DNA of 64,000 nucleotides from Rhynchonema sp. JSB1_4 (lineage: Eukaryota > Nematoda > Chromadorea > Monhysterida > Xyalidae). Under the pieces are notes generated by a model. It did not search any database. It had not been told where the DNA came from and saw only the letters and a program-made list of their open reading frames with translations. Below, piece after piece: positions 1-12,479 of the stretch; the first letter of the stretch is position 1, and every line of letters begins with the position of its first letter. A program made the translations under genes and the position numbers. The DNA lies in the NCBI GenBank assembly GCA_030248065.1, contig JASAMV010005647.1, positions 17,523 to 81,522 on the forward strand. The letters are read 5' to 3'.

Positions 1-133
1 GCCAGTGCACCAGTGACCGGCTTCTGCTTCACAATAGTGTGCCATGAGCCCAAAAACATTTTATACCACGTCAAACTCACGTAGAAGCTCGACCCGGATG
101 TCGGCAAAGTGCACACCGGGCGTTTGAATGCAG

Positions 134-3100
134 GCTGCGCACGGCTGACGTGTCGCAATTCAAGCCGAATGCCGATTACACGTTGAGCAACGCGAACATG
201 CAGGCGCACGATGCGATGGTGGTGCCACTGTGTGACGCGGTCGATAACTACACGCGCCAGAAGGGATTGGAGATTGCGCCCATTTGTGAGTGTGATGACA
301 GTGGAGCTGTGGAGGATGTTGCACAAGTATACTCCTACCACCAGCTCATTCCAATAATGTTGCGGGTTCCACGTGTCTCGAGGTATTTCGAAAACAAAAC
401 GAATTTGCGTATGTTTTGCATTGTTAGTTCTCTTTTGCTTTCGTAACACGTGGAACCGGAACTGGTTGTCTGATCTGGTCAACCCAGCTTCAGCTCACCG
501 GCGGGCGTCCCATGAGTTCGTGGTTGGACTGTATCTAGCTTCTCACGTGTGATTGCCCGTCATGATGCGGTTGCTTAAAGGGTGTGTCTAACGTCTCCTA
601 ACCCCATGTTTTGTTGGATGGAATTGAAAGATGTCTTCGAAAGGCCGCCGTGTGCAAAAAACTGCGACTTCTAACTTGCTAAATCGCGAAATCTTGAGGG
701 TTACTTTTCGAATTAAATCAATTTCCGGACACAAAATTCAGACTGAGCAGACAAGAGAACTTACGAAGCGAAACACACACAAACCAGCTTCTGTGGGTTA
801 ATCATTGTGTCCACAGTCAAGCCAGCAGCCAGAGCGGTGTGTGTTGAGCGTTTACGTGCATTGTATAGGCGGCTGAGCCGCGCTTAAACATGCAATGTTT
901 CAGCAGGAAAACGCCAAACGTGAGTAGCGCGCACTCAAAAGCGCCTGGAGTTTTGTGTCCGGAAATTGATTTAATTCGAAAAGTAACCCTCAATATTTCG
1001 CGATTTAGCGAGCTAGAAGACGCGGTTTTTTGCACACGGTGGCCTGTCGAGGTCATCCTTCGATTGCACCCAATAAAACATGGGGTTAAGAGACGTTAGA
1101 CACACCCTTTAAAGAATAGATGATGGGCTAAAATTCAAGCTATGAAAGGACTAACTTACTACCCGCGTTTGTTTACCACGGACAGCACATAGAAGAACTG
1201 AACATTAGAAATGGAATCCCGATCGTGCATTATACATGTTTTTGTGCCATCTATATGTCAAACGATAAATATATGAAACAGATAGCTATTCTTGTGACAC
1301 TATATTTCGTCTTTTTTATCATTTTGTTGGCTTCTTGCGGATGCCATGCCAACCAGGATCACAAGTACAATGTCGGCGGCAGTTATTTAGGAAACGCGAT
1401 ATATTGAGCTCGCATTTCTCCGGTTTGGGAGTTGTAAGGTTCGTGGTATAGCCGTATTCAGGTCAATCTACACACACGTTGTAGCAGCGACACGCAAACG
1501 TCGTGCCGTCGATGTGCAGTCGGGAACCAGCAGCACGATGACACCAGGGCGACGTCAACCGAGCGCGAAACGATCGATGGTGATTGGTGCTGAGTGGGAT
1601 GCACCTGGCACATTGCCAAACACCACGACCTACAAGGACACTGGCACGCAGCACGTGGACACGCCGGTGCCACATGGTTGGCTGGCAATGGCATCGACTG
1701 TCTGTGTTATTTGGGCCACATTGTCTTTTGGCAGACGTGCGGCAGTAGCCGGAGTTTTGTTGTTGTTTTCGTTGTATTTTGTAATTGAGCTGGACCGAAT
1801 TTCGATTTTCGAACAGCGAGGAAGTTGAAATTGGTGCGCCAACTCAAATCCCAAATACGGCGCTGCCAAAAGTTGTCGTACTCGACTTCTGTCCACGGAT
1901 GCAGCCTCTGAGAATGACGAAAGTTGACTGCAGCATTGGTGTACCAGCCATCGTTTGTAACAATAATTGATGGTTCTTCGAATTTTACAGCCAAGTCGAA
2001 ACCGATACAAGGGTCACCACCGATTATTGATCAGCTGAAACGAAATCAATTGTTGTTTGATGATGAGCGCAGTGATGGTAGCGGTGATGATAATGAGAAT
2101 GGACCTGATGAACAAGCCGAGGTGCCTCCGCGAACAAAACGCACCACGACGCCGGCGGACAAAGGTGTGTTTGCACACGTTGTCTGCTGGATTAGTGGTT
2201 TGGAATAGCCCAAAATTGCACCCTTAGAGGGCCAGACACAAGACCTTTGTTTTTGGAGCTTCACTGCAAACGCTCATACGAGCGCCGTGCTCTGACTAGC
2301 CAGCACCATCACGTGGTTTAATGACAACCACTTGGATTGCAGATCCGGATGGCTTCAAAGTGCCCCAAGCACCATCAGCGTCGCGTCGTCAATCGTCGGG
2401 CAACAAACCCTGGCCCCGGTCCAAGTGGGATGTCGATAGTCCGCAACTGCCGTCTAGATGGATGAAACAGCCGATCGGCAATAGTGACTCGCAGCTGCAG
2501 GTGGGACAACAGTTTTGATGGATAGTCATGTCTTGTTTGGAAATTGGACACTATAATTATGAAGTCGGTACGGTGGCAATTATAGCCGTAGAATCTGATT
2601 TGATCGCGTAACTTTTTTATGGTGAGGGTATTTTGCGATTTGCGCGTACCACTTGTTTTCCGGCCAACGTAAGACAACTGATTTTTAACAGGTTCATCAT
2701 TGGATCTCGGAATGTAATCATAAAATCTAATCGGCCCAAGTCAGATCCGATCCGATCACCGTTTTCCATGCTTGCCTTTATCCACATATTTGATTTATTG
2801 TGTCAGTCGACGCGCAGTGGCCGCCTGGTGAAGCCACGCATGGAATCGTGCTGGGGTCAACGCGTGCGCTACGATACGCACGGCAACGTGATTGGTGTGT
2901 GTAACCCGGTCACCGTCAGCAGTTTCCAATCGAATGCTGTCTCGTTGGTTGGTTCCGTGCAGTCATGTAGTTATTCAGCTGACTCTAGCCAGCAAGCCAG
3001 TGGGCAGGCCACCTCGAGCAAAATAGCTACCTAGCAAATTTTGGAATTTGCGGGGTATGGCCAAAAATTTGCGAAAAAATATGCCGAATCAAGAATTTCT

Positions 3101-6100
3101 TCTGAGATTTATGTGATGCCGGTAACGGCAAGGCTTTTGCACATCTGCGTGGGATTAGCTCTGTTTTTCTCGAATTGAAACACCATCAGTGTAATGGTCG
3201 GTCATATCAGAAATATCCTCAACGCAAAATGGTCACATGTCGAACCCCAGTATGGTAGGTGATAAAGCATGACGCATGATTGCAGTCGCCGCTGACACGA
3301 GCGCTGAAATGTGCGGTGACGGAAGGGGCACGTCAGGCCGAGCGTCGCGTGTCGATCACGAGCAGTGCGGCCGAATTGAAGAAACAACAGCGTCGTCGGT
3401 CGTCCGTCAGTAGACGTCGGGTGTTGGTCGATTATAGCGATAGTGAAGAGGAGGAGGAGCAGAGGGATGGCAGTAGCAGTGGAGGATTGTATGATGCCGA
3501 ACAGAGGGATGAAGTCTATGAGCCCGGTTGGTGTGCGCCAAATATGTGTCTCTGCCGTGTCAACTGTTTTGCGGACGGAGGGTGGTCTTTGGTATTTTTT
3601 GTGTTTGTGACATAATTGGCGGGCGCGCTAGTTTCGGCCGGTTCAACGGTTGCTCTCTGGCAGTATGGGAACAAATGTCACGCTGGCCAGCGAGCATGCT
3701 AACCCAATCATGACGCATGGCTCCAGACCACAACTGAAAGACTTCGATGCGTCGTACAAACTCGAAATACTGTAAATCTGGCTGTCCCGCTGTAGTTGCT
3801 GATGCCTTGGGATCGGGCAGTGTCGGCGTCGGCACGCAAAAAAGCGGAGGTGTCCGATTTTGATACCCTCAGATTTCCTCCAGCCCAAGCCTAAGTCTTG
3901 AATCCCCGAGGCGGACGGGCAAAGCACGTTTGAGCAAGACCACTTTGAGCAAGTGAAAAGAGCAGATGCCAAAAGAGCAGAACCTAAAAACAAATAGGCC
4001 TAAGGCCAAACACAAAACTAAGCCTAAGTGTAGGCCTATGCCTAAGCCAAAGCCTGATACCTAAATCATTCCAAACCTGAGCCATTTGGACAAAATAAGA
4101 GCGCTACTCTTTTGGCTCCGCCCTTTTTTCTTGCTCAAAGTGGTCTTGCTCAAATGTGCTCTATGGTACCATAATCATAATAATACGCAGATTCCACCGA
4201 ATACACGACCATGCGCGATGCGATGCAACATTTCTATGATGACGATGAGGAGGAGGATGAGTACCAGCCGACCAGAATGGCTTGCACGTCGTTCTTCAGA
4301 AAGCCGCATGCCATCAGTGAGGCATTTTGGGAAACCCCAAGACACCGCCCTTGATAGAGAGAAAATACAAATTTTCGTGCGCGGGATCGGGTCAGGGTTT
4401 GGCCTAAGCCTGAGATAAAGGAAAGTCAATTTTCCAAATGTCTTGGGGGTTTCCCAAAAAGTATACGTGTGCTCGCTTTGAGCTATACACTTGCAAACTG
4501 CGATTTGATTTTTCGGAATCTTTTTACAAATTTTTGTGTGACGCAGCCAGTGAAACTTCTGATTGTTTTTTTGCGCAGAAACACCCTATCGAGGCGTGCG
4601 CGCTCGTAACCGCGTTGATGCAAAGATGAGGCAGCGCGCAGCCAACAACAAGTCCAAGGCACGGCCACAACAGAAACGTGCACCGCCTCCGACCAAAACC
4701 AGGCGCGCGCCTGCCAAAAAGAAAGGTAATTGTTAGTTTTGTTGTTGTCGTTGTCCACTGACGAACTCAATAAGGATGATTGACCCGATATTAATGTCAT
4801 AGCGCCGTCACCCGAACCTGAGCCCGATGTGGAGGAGCCGGAGTCAGATGAAAATGAGGAGGTGGAGGAGGATGATGAGTCAAGTGATGATGATGATTCG
4901 ACGAAAGAGAACATTGATTTGGTGGCTGACGCGGTGGAGAAGCCTGTGAAACGCAAACGATGGACCATCACCGAAACGAAACGATTGCAAATGTACGTGT
5001 GTTGCATTTGCATGTGTGTGTGTGTGTGTGGGCTGTGAATTTGACTGAGGCACTAGGGTCGATACCGAACTTGGTGATCGACGGTCTTGCCTGGCTCGCG
5101 AAACTTTTTCTTCGGTGGGAAAACCTGGTGTCACTATTTGTTGACCAAGGGTTAAACCTTGATATTGGTCGAATTTGATAGCGCCTGTATATCTGGAAGT
5201 ATCCAAAGACTAAAAAATAGCGTGACCGATTCAAGACGGCCACCAAGTTCGATAGCAGTTGCATTCAATTGCCAAGGCCCTATTCCATCACATCATTATC
5301 ATCGTTGCAGTGCGTTGCGTGCCATCAAACCGCGTACACCGGATGATTGGCGAAAGATCGCGTTGACGATCGGCAGTGGTCGAACGCCGGACGAATGTGA
5401 AACGCGTGCCGTCACCATGTTGGGATATGATCTGGTGTTGGAGGCAGAGGATGGTTGGTGATGGGTAGATGTCGGATGTCGACTTCTTTTTCAGATGTCG
5501 GGTACTTCCAGATGTCTGTTGGGTGTCGGGTACCGTCAGACCTTCAACTCTAGTGATGGGTGACATGGAGATATAGTTCGCCTATTTATCGATCGTGATA
5601 TCTACGAATCGGATGTTGGCGCCCAAAACAGTGTGTCGGGTATGCCCCCCACCGATCCCTAGTGGTGTCACACTAGGTTACAAACCGCTGTGGTCTTGGT
5701 TTGCTTATATACGACCAACTTAAAATTGCGCCCACTCATCTCCTAAGCAATCTACGCTTTTTAAAATTGATGACGTCAACTCAAATCTCTAAATGCCTTT
5801 AACATAAAAAGATCGGTCACATTACCAGACAACCCCTCCCGAAGCCTAGTCTATGATGTCATCGATTTCGATTGCTATATGCATGGATCTATCAAATTCA
5901 AGCATTCACAATCGCTTTTGCCACAGAACGTCGCGCGTTGCGGCAAGCGAATCAGAGCGGTTTCTGTCACTCAATGTTGCCGTCGTCGCGTCCGGGCACA
6001 TTGTCGCATCAGCTGCAAATTCGAGAGGTCATCGAACGACGAGTGGTCGAGAACAACTCGGACTACGTCGGCAATGATCCGTTCGCTGATCCCACCTTCA

Positions 6101-7694
6101 ATGCCACCAGCATGCATGTACAGGTTCGTCGGTTTGTCCGCCCAATAAATGCACTTGGATTACGTGTCTTTGGCTTATATTCAGTCAGTCAGTCAACGCA
6201 CATGGTCGAAGCCGCCCGATCTCATGTCCGGGCTCACTTAAGACTGCTGTGGCCTGGCTGTGTTGACGATTTGCGGTTGCGACCAACAGCTCTTTTTGTC
6301 GACAAACTGTGCGCATTGGGGTCTAACCTCTCAGCACTTAAGCGAGCATTCACATATTCTTAGGACAGTAGTATTCTCACTTTCTGATTGCTATTTCATG
6401 TGCAACTGAAAAGTTTCGTTCATAGAGGTCGAATGCGCAAACGGAAACGCAAATGTATTATGCCGAGCCTATGTAGGCGAAACAGACCAACATTACTGCA
6501 CTCAGTACACTGGTGTTGCATTGTAGATGCCGTCGCTGGCCGAAGTCGACGACGACATTCTGTCAACGATGTTCACGCCGCAGTCGATGCACGGCGGGCG
6601 TAACAGACGCGAACAGGCGCATGTGGTCACGCCCATGACACGACATTCAACCACGCCATACAGCAGCACGGATGGGGGCACACCTGGCAATAATGACACG
6701 ATGGTCGGTGTGGCCAATATGACACGGTGGGTGGGCGAACTTTATGAATTTGTCAACCCGATGATTTATTGCTGCATGTTTCGTGAAGACGGCCACATCG
6801 GTACGGAGAAAACAACCCGTTCTGAAGGCAGCTGTAATGGAGTGTTGGGCTCAGGCTCAGGTGTCAGTCTACGCTATTTATTGGTGGCCACTGTTTTTGC
6901 AACCCGGCAGTTTTGGCCGCCAATATATTGCCCGCCAATATATTGCCCGTGACACGATTGTGCCCGATAGTTAATGGCTCGTAGCCATGGTAGTAATCAG
7001 ATCGGATATGCTCGATTAGCCTGTCAACACAGTCCAACCTGCGTCATAGTCGCAGCTGTGCTTGCCCGCAAAGTTGATGCCGCTCCAAGTATGATGTGAT
7101 ACCGAAACATATATTGGCAGCCACTAACACCAACCAACGCGATTATACTTGATGAGCTATTTTGTCTGTGTGCTACAGCGAGCAACAAGCGCGCTACGCC
7201 GTGCAACTGCAACAACAGCAACGTTTGCGAGGCAAGAACGTGGTACACAAGGACACCCCGCCCACACGATACGGTGCTGTGAATCGGAAACGAAAAGTCG
7301 CCGGTACGATTATTGATTGTGCCAAATGGTCAACAGAAACATTGATGAGCATTGATCATCAGCTTGATCCAGGGCTGGCTCGGACCTGTAGTGTTGTTAG
7401 ATTTTTTTATCAATTGTGGTCGGAAATTTTTTGAAATGTCAAGCATTTGACCGGGGTAAGAAGAAGTTTATTGACCACCCGGAAACAATAGTTACGAAAC
7501 CAACCCCAAGTCGAAGCTAATGTTATTGTGGCTAATTTGCAGACACGCTGGCCGGTCGCAAGCTCGTGAAACATCTGGCCCATCAACGACGTGCCGTTGA
7601 ACAACAACGATTGGATGCAGAGAATAGGGACAGTGGGGAGGAGTCGGACGAATACTTTGAGGATAGCGAACAGGATAGCTCGATGCTGATATAG
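134..7694 (+). CDS. KNL2: KNL2/M18BP1-like centromere licensing protein (5' end outside window)
   Basis: Fourteen phase-consistent exons: 134-382, 1462-1676, 1991-2164, 2343-2500, 2807-2947, 3286-3526, 4191-4316, 4579-4725, 4803-4992, 5311-5453, 5927-6123, 6527-6726, 7179-7303, 7543-7694. They encode 818 residues; the gene enters in mid-codon, so upstream exons, probably including the SANTA domain, are off the left edge. The 2807 exon carries a CENP-C-like motif, RSGRLVKP followed by a Trp and Arg (xxxxxWxxxR). Exons 4803 and 5311 join to make a SANT/Myb fold: RKRWTITETKRLQ then DDWRKIALTIGSGRTPDEC. Long acidic/Ser runs and basic stretches lie between. CENP-C motif followed by SANT is the known order in KNL2/M18BP1, the factor that brings new CENP-A to centromeres. 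The acidic C-terminus ends SSMLI. Family assignment rests on motif order, not on alignment. The 134-382 to 1462 junction is the least certain; a possible extra exon near 3670-3775 was left out. Confidence 0.72.
575..1112. mobile_element. TTAA-flanked MITE (piggyBac/Kolobok-like)
   Basis: Terminal inverted repeats of roughly 160 bp, starting AGGGTGTGTCTAACG at 579 and mirrored to 1108, lie in the first visible KNL2 intron. Both ends are flanked by TTAA (575-578 and 1109-1112), the target duplication used by piggyBac and Kolobok elements. There is no transposase ORF inside. The arms differ at scattered positions, so this is not a recent insertion. Confidence 0.8.
5013..5031. repeat. (TG)n microsatellite
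   Basis: A TG dinucleotide run lies in the KNL2 intron that splits the SANT domain, about 20 bp after the splice donor at 4993. Confidence 0.9.
5455..5660. repeat. GATGTCGGGT-type dispersed repeat
   Basis: Multiple copies of variants of GATGTCGGGT and TGTCGGGTAC occur in both an intact and a decayed form. The same vocabulary reappears at 56100-56345 in the first intron of the SENP gene, so this is a dispersed element family. I could not fix its ends. It starts directly after the KNL2 splice donor at 5454. Confidence 0.5.
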
Positions 7695-9264
7695 ATGGAT
7701 GATTGGTGTTTGACGGATGAAGGGCTAATATTACAGTGGTCAATTTAAGTGGTCAATCATTTCGTCAACTCACACTGTAGAGTCGGGAATTCGCCCTGAA
7801 TGCCATGTATTATTTCTCGCGCGCGCTCGAAGCTGCCGTGAGTTGACGAAGTGATTTGAACACTTGAGATGACCACTGTAATATTAGCCTAGATGAAGTA
7901 CTTTTGTGTTGTATTGGGCTGTAAAAATATAGTGTGCATTTTGAATTCCGTCTTTATTTGTTGTTGTTTTCTGTGCCACTGCCGTCTGATTCATCTGTTT
8001 GTGTTTTCGTAGCCGTTTGACGAATGTTAATCGTGCAATTTTTTATTGTCAAATTGCTCTCATTTCATGATGTGTTTTTTCGTGCGTTGTTGTGAGTTTT
8101 TCAATCGTTTCATGCGTATTGATTGATATGATGATGATGCTTCGCCGATTCAAAGTGGCAGTCAAGTGTATCAATCTTATTTAAAAAGTTCCATGTTCTC
8201 GGACGTTCATCTGCTTTTAGTAACATGGGCTTTTATTATTATTATTAACTTGTGTACAATGTAAAATAAATCGCCATCAACAGGGGATGAGTTTTTCTCG
8301 CGAAAAATTGTATACTTTTTGTCCTGAAAAGTTCAGGGACCAACCAATCAGCTCATTGCAAAGTATGAAGCAAGTCGATGGGTCCGCGCTAGGGATCGTT
8401 TAATCAAAACGTGCATCAGAAGAAACTTGTTCGAATTTTTGTTAGTTCATTTCGTGCTGCTGTGCTCGCACATCAACAACTCCACAGCCATACTTTGTTC
8501 TGAGTGCTGTGTGTGAGACTTCAGAAGTTGTCTGGATGCCTTCAATTCCGGTCTGGAACGATACGCCAAACCACGTCAAGCTCTGAAATGAATTGCACGC
8601 CCGTTCGTGAAACATTAGCGAGCGATGTGTGGATCGCGTCAATCGTGACGTTCTCGTAGGGTTCAAAGGTGTTCGAACCAATTCGGTTCCTTTCGTAGTG
8701 GGCATACATTCGGCTCCGATAATCACCGATTATGATTACACGATCACCGCCAGGGCCTCGACTTTGTACATTTGCTCACTATTCGCCGGGACGGTTGTTT
8801 TTCGGGACAATTAACCGGCTTGATCAGTTGTATCGTGCAAATAGTGAATTGCCAGGTGCTGATGAATGGTTACAGATTCAGTTGAAGCCGAGCCACGCTG
8901 GATGTTTTTCCTATTGACTGACAAATGATGGCTTGATGGCATGGACATCGTTTGCAAGCCGCGCTATCATACAATGCCCACACAGTGAGTTATTTATTAT
9001 CTTTTCATTTCGGGCATTCAAGGAAACGAGTGCAAGAAAAAAATTCGTGCGAGAAACTGATAGGTCACTGATTTACGGTTATCCATTTGATTCTGAATTC
9101 GAAAGGTTCAATTCTGATAATAACACATGGTACATATGTCTGTATGTCATTCACTAAGATCATCATGGAGGGATCGATGCTGAGTAAGAGTCACTGTCGT
9201 CATCTTGTGCGGTTTGTCCGGGTGCAAGTCTGAAAAACACGGTGCTCGTATGATGAATAATGTT
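7695..9264. other. Intergenic stretch, no gene recognised
   Basis: AT-rich spacer between two convergent genes (KNL2 + strand, membrane protein - strand). A candidate AATAAA lies at 8265-8270 (+), 570 bp past the KNL2 stop, and TTTATT at 8993-8998 could serve the minus-strand gene. Short ORFs here show no coding pattern. Confidence 0.5.
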
Positions 9265-9851
9265 TCACACTCTGAAGTTAGTGTGGTTTAATTCGTCGGC
9301 GGTGAGCTTCAGATGCAAAGGCAACACTAACGGTGGTCTCCATTTCTTCTTCCAAGCCGGCGTCGGTCTGATCGGGTAGCCTTTTTCATTCACTGCGAAC
9401 AGAAAAAATAGAATAACGCGCAAATTTACAGAAAAAAACGAAAATTCTCTGCAGTGAGCTCGAACAGGCCGTCACCTTTTATGTTCGGTGATGTCGGTTT
9501 GGCGGGTTCGCTATTTGCTTTGGCTTCCAACTTGCGCACGAGCCAAATGAACAACGCACCGACGATGCCGCCGGCCAGGAAACAGACCACGCCGACGAGC
9601 ACGGTCACCAACGTACTCACATCGCCAGTGTTGTTCGATGGGCTGGCGGGAGTGGCGGTCGTCGATTTGGCGATTGGTGTTTCTATGAAATTGGCGTTTG
9701 CATTTAGCTTCTTGGAAAAGAAAGCAAAAATACAAATCAAATTGGTTTTCTTGCGCGTAAACACCATCTTACTTGATGTCTCGTTCGCGGCAGAGCAGCA
9801 AAACAGCACGAAATTGATTGTCAATAAATGGGAGCCAAGAAGCAGATACAT
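9265..9851 (-). CDS. Small single-pass type I membrane protein, unrecognised
   Basis: Three exons on the minus strand: 9773-9851, 9476-9682 and 9265-9392, with introns of 90 and 83 bp (GTAAG donor; ATAG and CGCAG acceptors), giving 137 residues. The first ATG after an upstream in-frame TTG gives MYLLLGSHLLTINFVLFCC, a clear signal peptide ending before SAANETS. A Thr/Ser/Pro-rich stretch of about 30 residues follows, then a transmembrane helix (VTVLVGVVCFLAGGIVGALF), a basic stop-transfer (VRKLEAK) and a Pro/Lys-rich cytoplasmic tail with a WKKKWRPP cluster. Skipping the second splice would instead read through to a stop 16 codons on. I do not recognise a family. The topology fits a mucin-like or sialomucin-like surface protein, but this is only a shape resemblance. 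Confidence 0.6.
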
Positions 9852-11117
9852 GTTGATATATTGCAATGAAGCAAGTATTTTCAATCCAATGTTTGGTGAA
9901 TTATTTATTTTGCTGTGATAAAACGAAAGAATTGATCAGAATTGGGCAGAATATCGATCTGTTGTTGTTCTACTTGACAGTTCTTCTTTTGCTGAAAAGT
10001 CTATATTGGTGAATAGCTATAGTTTCCTTTCCTGATGATTACCTAATGCATCTCATGCAAGTTTCCCAGGGTTAACGACAACTTTACAAGGCATAATATG
10101 CGCGACAGAATTTCGTCGAAGCCTGACCGTGTTTCCGGTACCCACACGAAGTGGAATCCCCCTCAAAATGGACAGATTCCAGAACCGTGTCAACCACGCA
10201 ACGCTGTCGGTACGCTCATCTACACAGATGTTCCTGAGCTCGTACGTAACCGACTTACTTGTCCTGGAAAACAACGTGGCAGATTAGTGGGTCACATGGT
10301 TGACCTTCGCGTAGCAAACTTATTTGAGGACCGTACTCACGTCGGCGGATGGTGTTTGTCACGAGATCGACACACGACCTTGACTCAACCGTTGGGTCAG
10401 GTGTGGCTTGTTATCCAAATTTACGTATCCGTTTTCCCACTTAACAACTAATGCATCAAGTATGCAACTGTGTATATGTATGTATGTACATCAAACTTGG
10501 CAGCGGCGCACGTGCACACGCGCACGTGTAACCTACAAACGCGCTTATTGTCAGAAACGTTTGACTGACAAACATGACGTGACCAACTTTTGTGGCACTC
10601 GGTTCCCGTTCTAATCGCTTGTTCTGGTTCGTCACAAGTCACCCCAGCGGCGTGTTACAGTCACCGTTTGAATGTGGCGTTACGGCCCGCACAGTTATAG
10701 TGCGCAAATATGGTTTTTTCGGCCCCCGCGCACACAATCACAAACTGCGCTATATTTCGAGGTGACGCACGCACGATTTATACCGATACACTAAAATAAT
10801 ATTCAAGTTTACCATTTTTCGGCGGGTTTGTGTTTGTGAGTTTTGGGGTTGATCAAGTTTAGCGCGTGCGCGACATGCTATATTGTATGTGTTCGGGCTG
10901 GAAAACTACACTTTGTGTTTGCGCGTTTGTATGGTTGGATTTTGGTCGCCAAAAGCGGGCTGTGCTGTTTGATTGGAATGTCAGATGAGAAATTAATGTG
11001 GATCTGCCCCGCTGCTGGTTGCAATCGCATAGGGATGCAGCCTGTCCTATACGTCACTAGTCGAATAAGATTCATTTATTTTTTGGCTGTTCTATTATCC
11101 AGAGCCAATTTGTATTT
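9852..11117. other. Intergenic stretch, no gene recognised
   Basis: Spacer between the minus-strand membrane protein gene and the hAT element. ORFs of 60-117 codons occur on both strands, but none has splice sites, domain motifs or composition that I can support. As the upstream side of the membrane-protein gene it should hold that gene's promoter; no element was recognised. Confidence 0.4.
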
Positions 11118-11308
11118 CAGTGTTCAAACGAGATCCCGATCCCGATCCCGGGATCCCGGGCCCTTTTTCTGATCCCGATCCCGATCCCGTCATTTTGAAA
11201 AAGTCAATCCCGATCCCGATCCCGATCCCGCCCAAAAAAGTACCGGGATCGGGATTAAGTTTTGAGAATAAAAAGTAAAAAATTATGCAATCATAATTCG
11301 CCAAGCTG

Positions 11309-11674
11309 TTGTAAGGGCGCGGCCATGCAAACGCGGGCGCGAGTAGCGGGTCAGAAAAATACTCTGTATGTCCAACAACCGCCCCGTGTTTGCATGCCGC
11401 ACTTGCGGGTCGCGGTTTGCGGGTCACTTGAAACATTTGTTTGACTGCAACACACAAAAATTAACCAATCCGCGTCCAGCCAACGTCGCAGACTGCCGTA
11501 ACATAGCGCTGATTGGTTCATTTTTGTGTGTGATGGCTAAATAAATGTTTCAAGTGACCCGCAAACCGGCGCGACCCGCAAGTGCGGCCATGCAAACGCG
11601 GGGCGGTCATTGGACATAGAATTATTGCTGACCCGCGGCCCACAATCGTGTTTGCGTGGCCCCGCCCCTAAGAG
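11309..11674. mobile_element. Foldback (palindromic) insert inside the hAT element
   Basis: Two arms of about 165 bp, 11309-11475 and 11510-11674, are inverted copies at roughly 80 percent identity around a centre near 11490. The outer ends read TAAGGGCG and its imperfect complement. Shared blocks include GGCCATGCAAACGCGGGGCG and TGCGGGTCACTTGAAACATT. It sits directly before the transposase remnant. It may be a second, older MITE or an internal rearrangement of the host hAT element. Confidence 0.65.
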
Positions 11675-11687
11675 GTGCTCGACGGCT

Positions 11688-12019
11688 GATTCCAAGCATG
11701 ATGAAACCGCAAGCACCACCACACGCGAACAAGTCGAGCTAGAACTAAACGGTTACACAAAGTTGCATCGAACGAAGGGACTCAGTTTCGAGGAAATGTT
11801 GTCATGGTGGGCAACAAATGAGACAAAGTTTCCGCGACTGGCACGTCTAGCTTCCAAATATCTAAGCGCTCCGCTTACGAGCGTGCCTTCTGAACAGCTC
11901 TTTTCCAGTGCAGCTGATTTGTTTGATGACAAAAGATACTGTTGAAACCAGAAAATGGTGAAATGCTTGTCTTTTTGTCACAGGCTTTGCCATTGATCGA
12001 CTACAATTATGATCTTTGA
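11688..12019 (+). pseudogene. hAT transposase C-terminal remnant, frameshifted
   Basis: The C-terminal hAT dimerisation region is readable: LSWWATNETKFPRLARLA, then APLTSVPSEQLFSSA and DLFDDKR. The frame breaks at about 11941 (the ORF ends in a stop after KRYC) and resumes one base over as LLKPENGEMLVFLSQALP, ending YDL and stop at 12017-12019. This final block is also standard for hAT transposases. The BED finger and catalytic part are missing. It is a dead gene fragment, and no current mobility from this copy is implied. Confidence 0.85.
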
Positions 12020-12479
12020 TATCCGTCATCAGCTATTCTCGATTTTCAATCGGCTTTAATCAATGTTCCGGCGGGTGTTTATCCATGTGTGATAAACATG
12101 TTTCATGGTTGTCTGTGACATTAACGTGCATCTTATGCATAAAATGATGAAAACTATTGCCTTTGGACTATCTGGTAAATCCCGATCCCGATCCCGGGAT
12201 CCCGGGTTTTCAAAACCGGGATCCCGATCCCGATCCCGGTCCCGACAATTTCTTGATCCCAATCCCGATCCCGATCCCGGGATTAAAAATGAATCCCGTT
12301 CGAACACTGGTATTATTCGCGTGTGTGTTCCATTGCATCCGTTATCCTATGTATTTTCGTGAACGGCTTAAGCAATGTTATCCCAAATCGGCGCGATTAT
12401 TTCTTATTCCTCGCAGGCCAACCAAATCAACCACCCATCATTCTTACCCACTTCTAATCTCTCCATTTCTGGGCGGAGG

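Larger units (their letters stand above)
11118..12309. mobile_element. Degenerate hAT element with (GATCCC)n subterminal arrays
   Basis: The ends are CAGTGTTCAAACGAGAT at 11118 and the matching inverted end finishing AACACTG at 12309, a hAT-type terminus. Just inside each end is an array of GATCCC/GGGATC hexamers, roughly 11131-11250 and 12178-12293, partly palindromic (CCCGGGATCCCGGG). The interior carries the 3' part of a hAT transposase and a secondary foldback element. The 8 bp on the left (TTGTATTT) and right (GTATTATT) do not match well, so no target duplication is claimed. The right end lies 170 bp upstream of the NOSTRIN-like start codon. Confidence 0.75.

Noticed and set aside
3670..3775. 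Possible extra KNL2 exon (MGTNVTLASEHANP...)
   Set aside because: It fits the phase only if the preceding exon ends earlier in a weak donor; the chosen join (3526 to 4191) keeps all neighbouring frames.
10098..10451. 117-codon plus-strand ORF
   Set aside because: No motif, no splice sites and ordinary intergenic composition.
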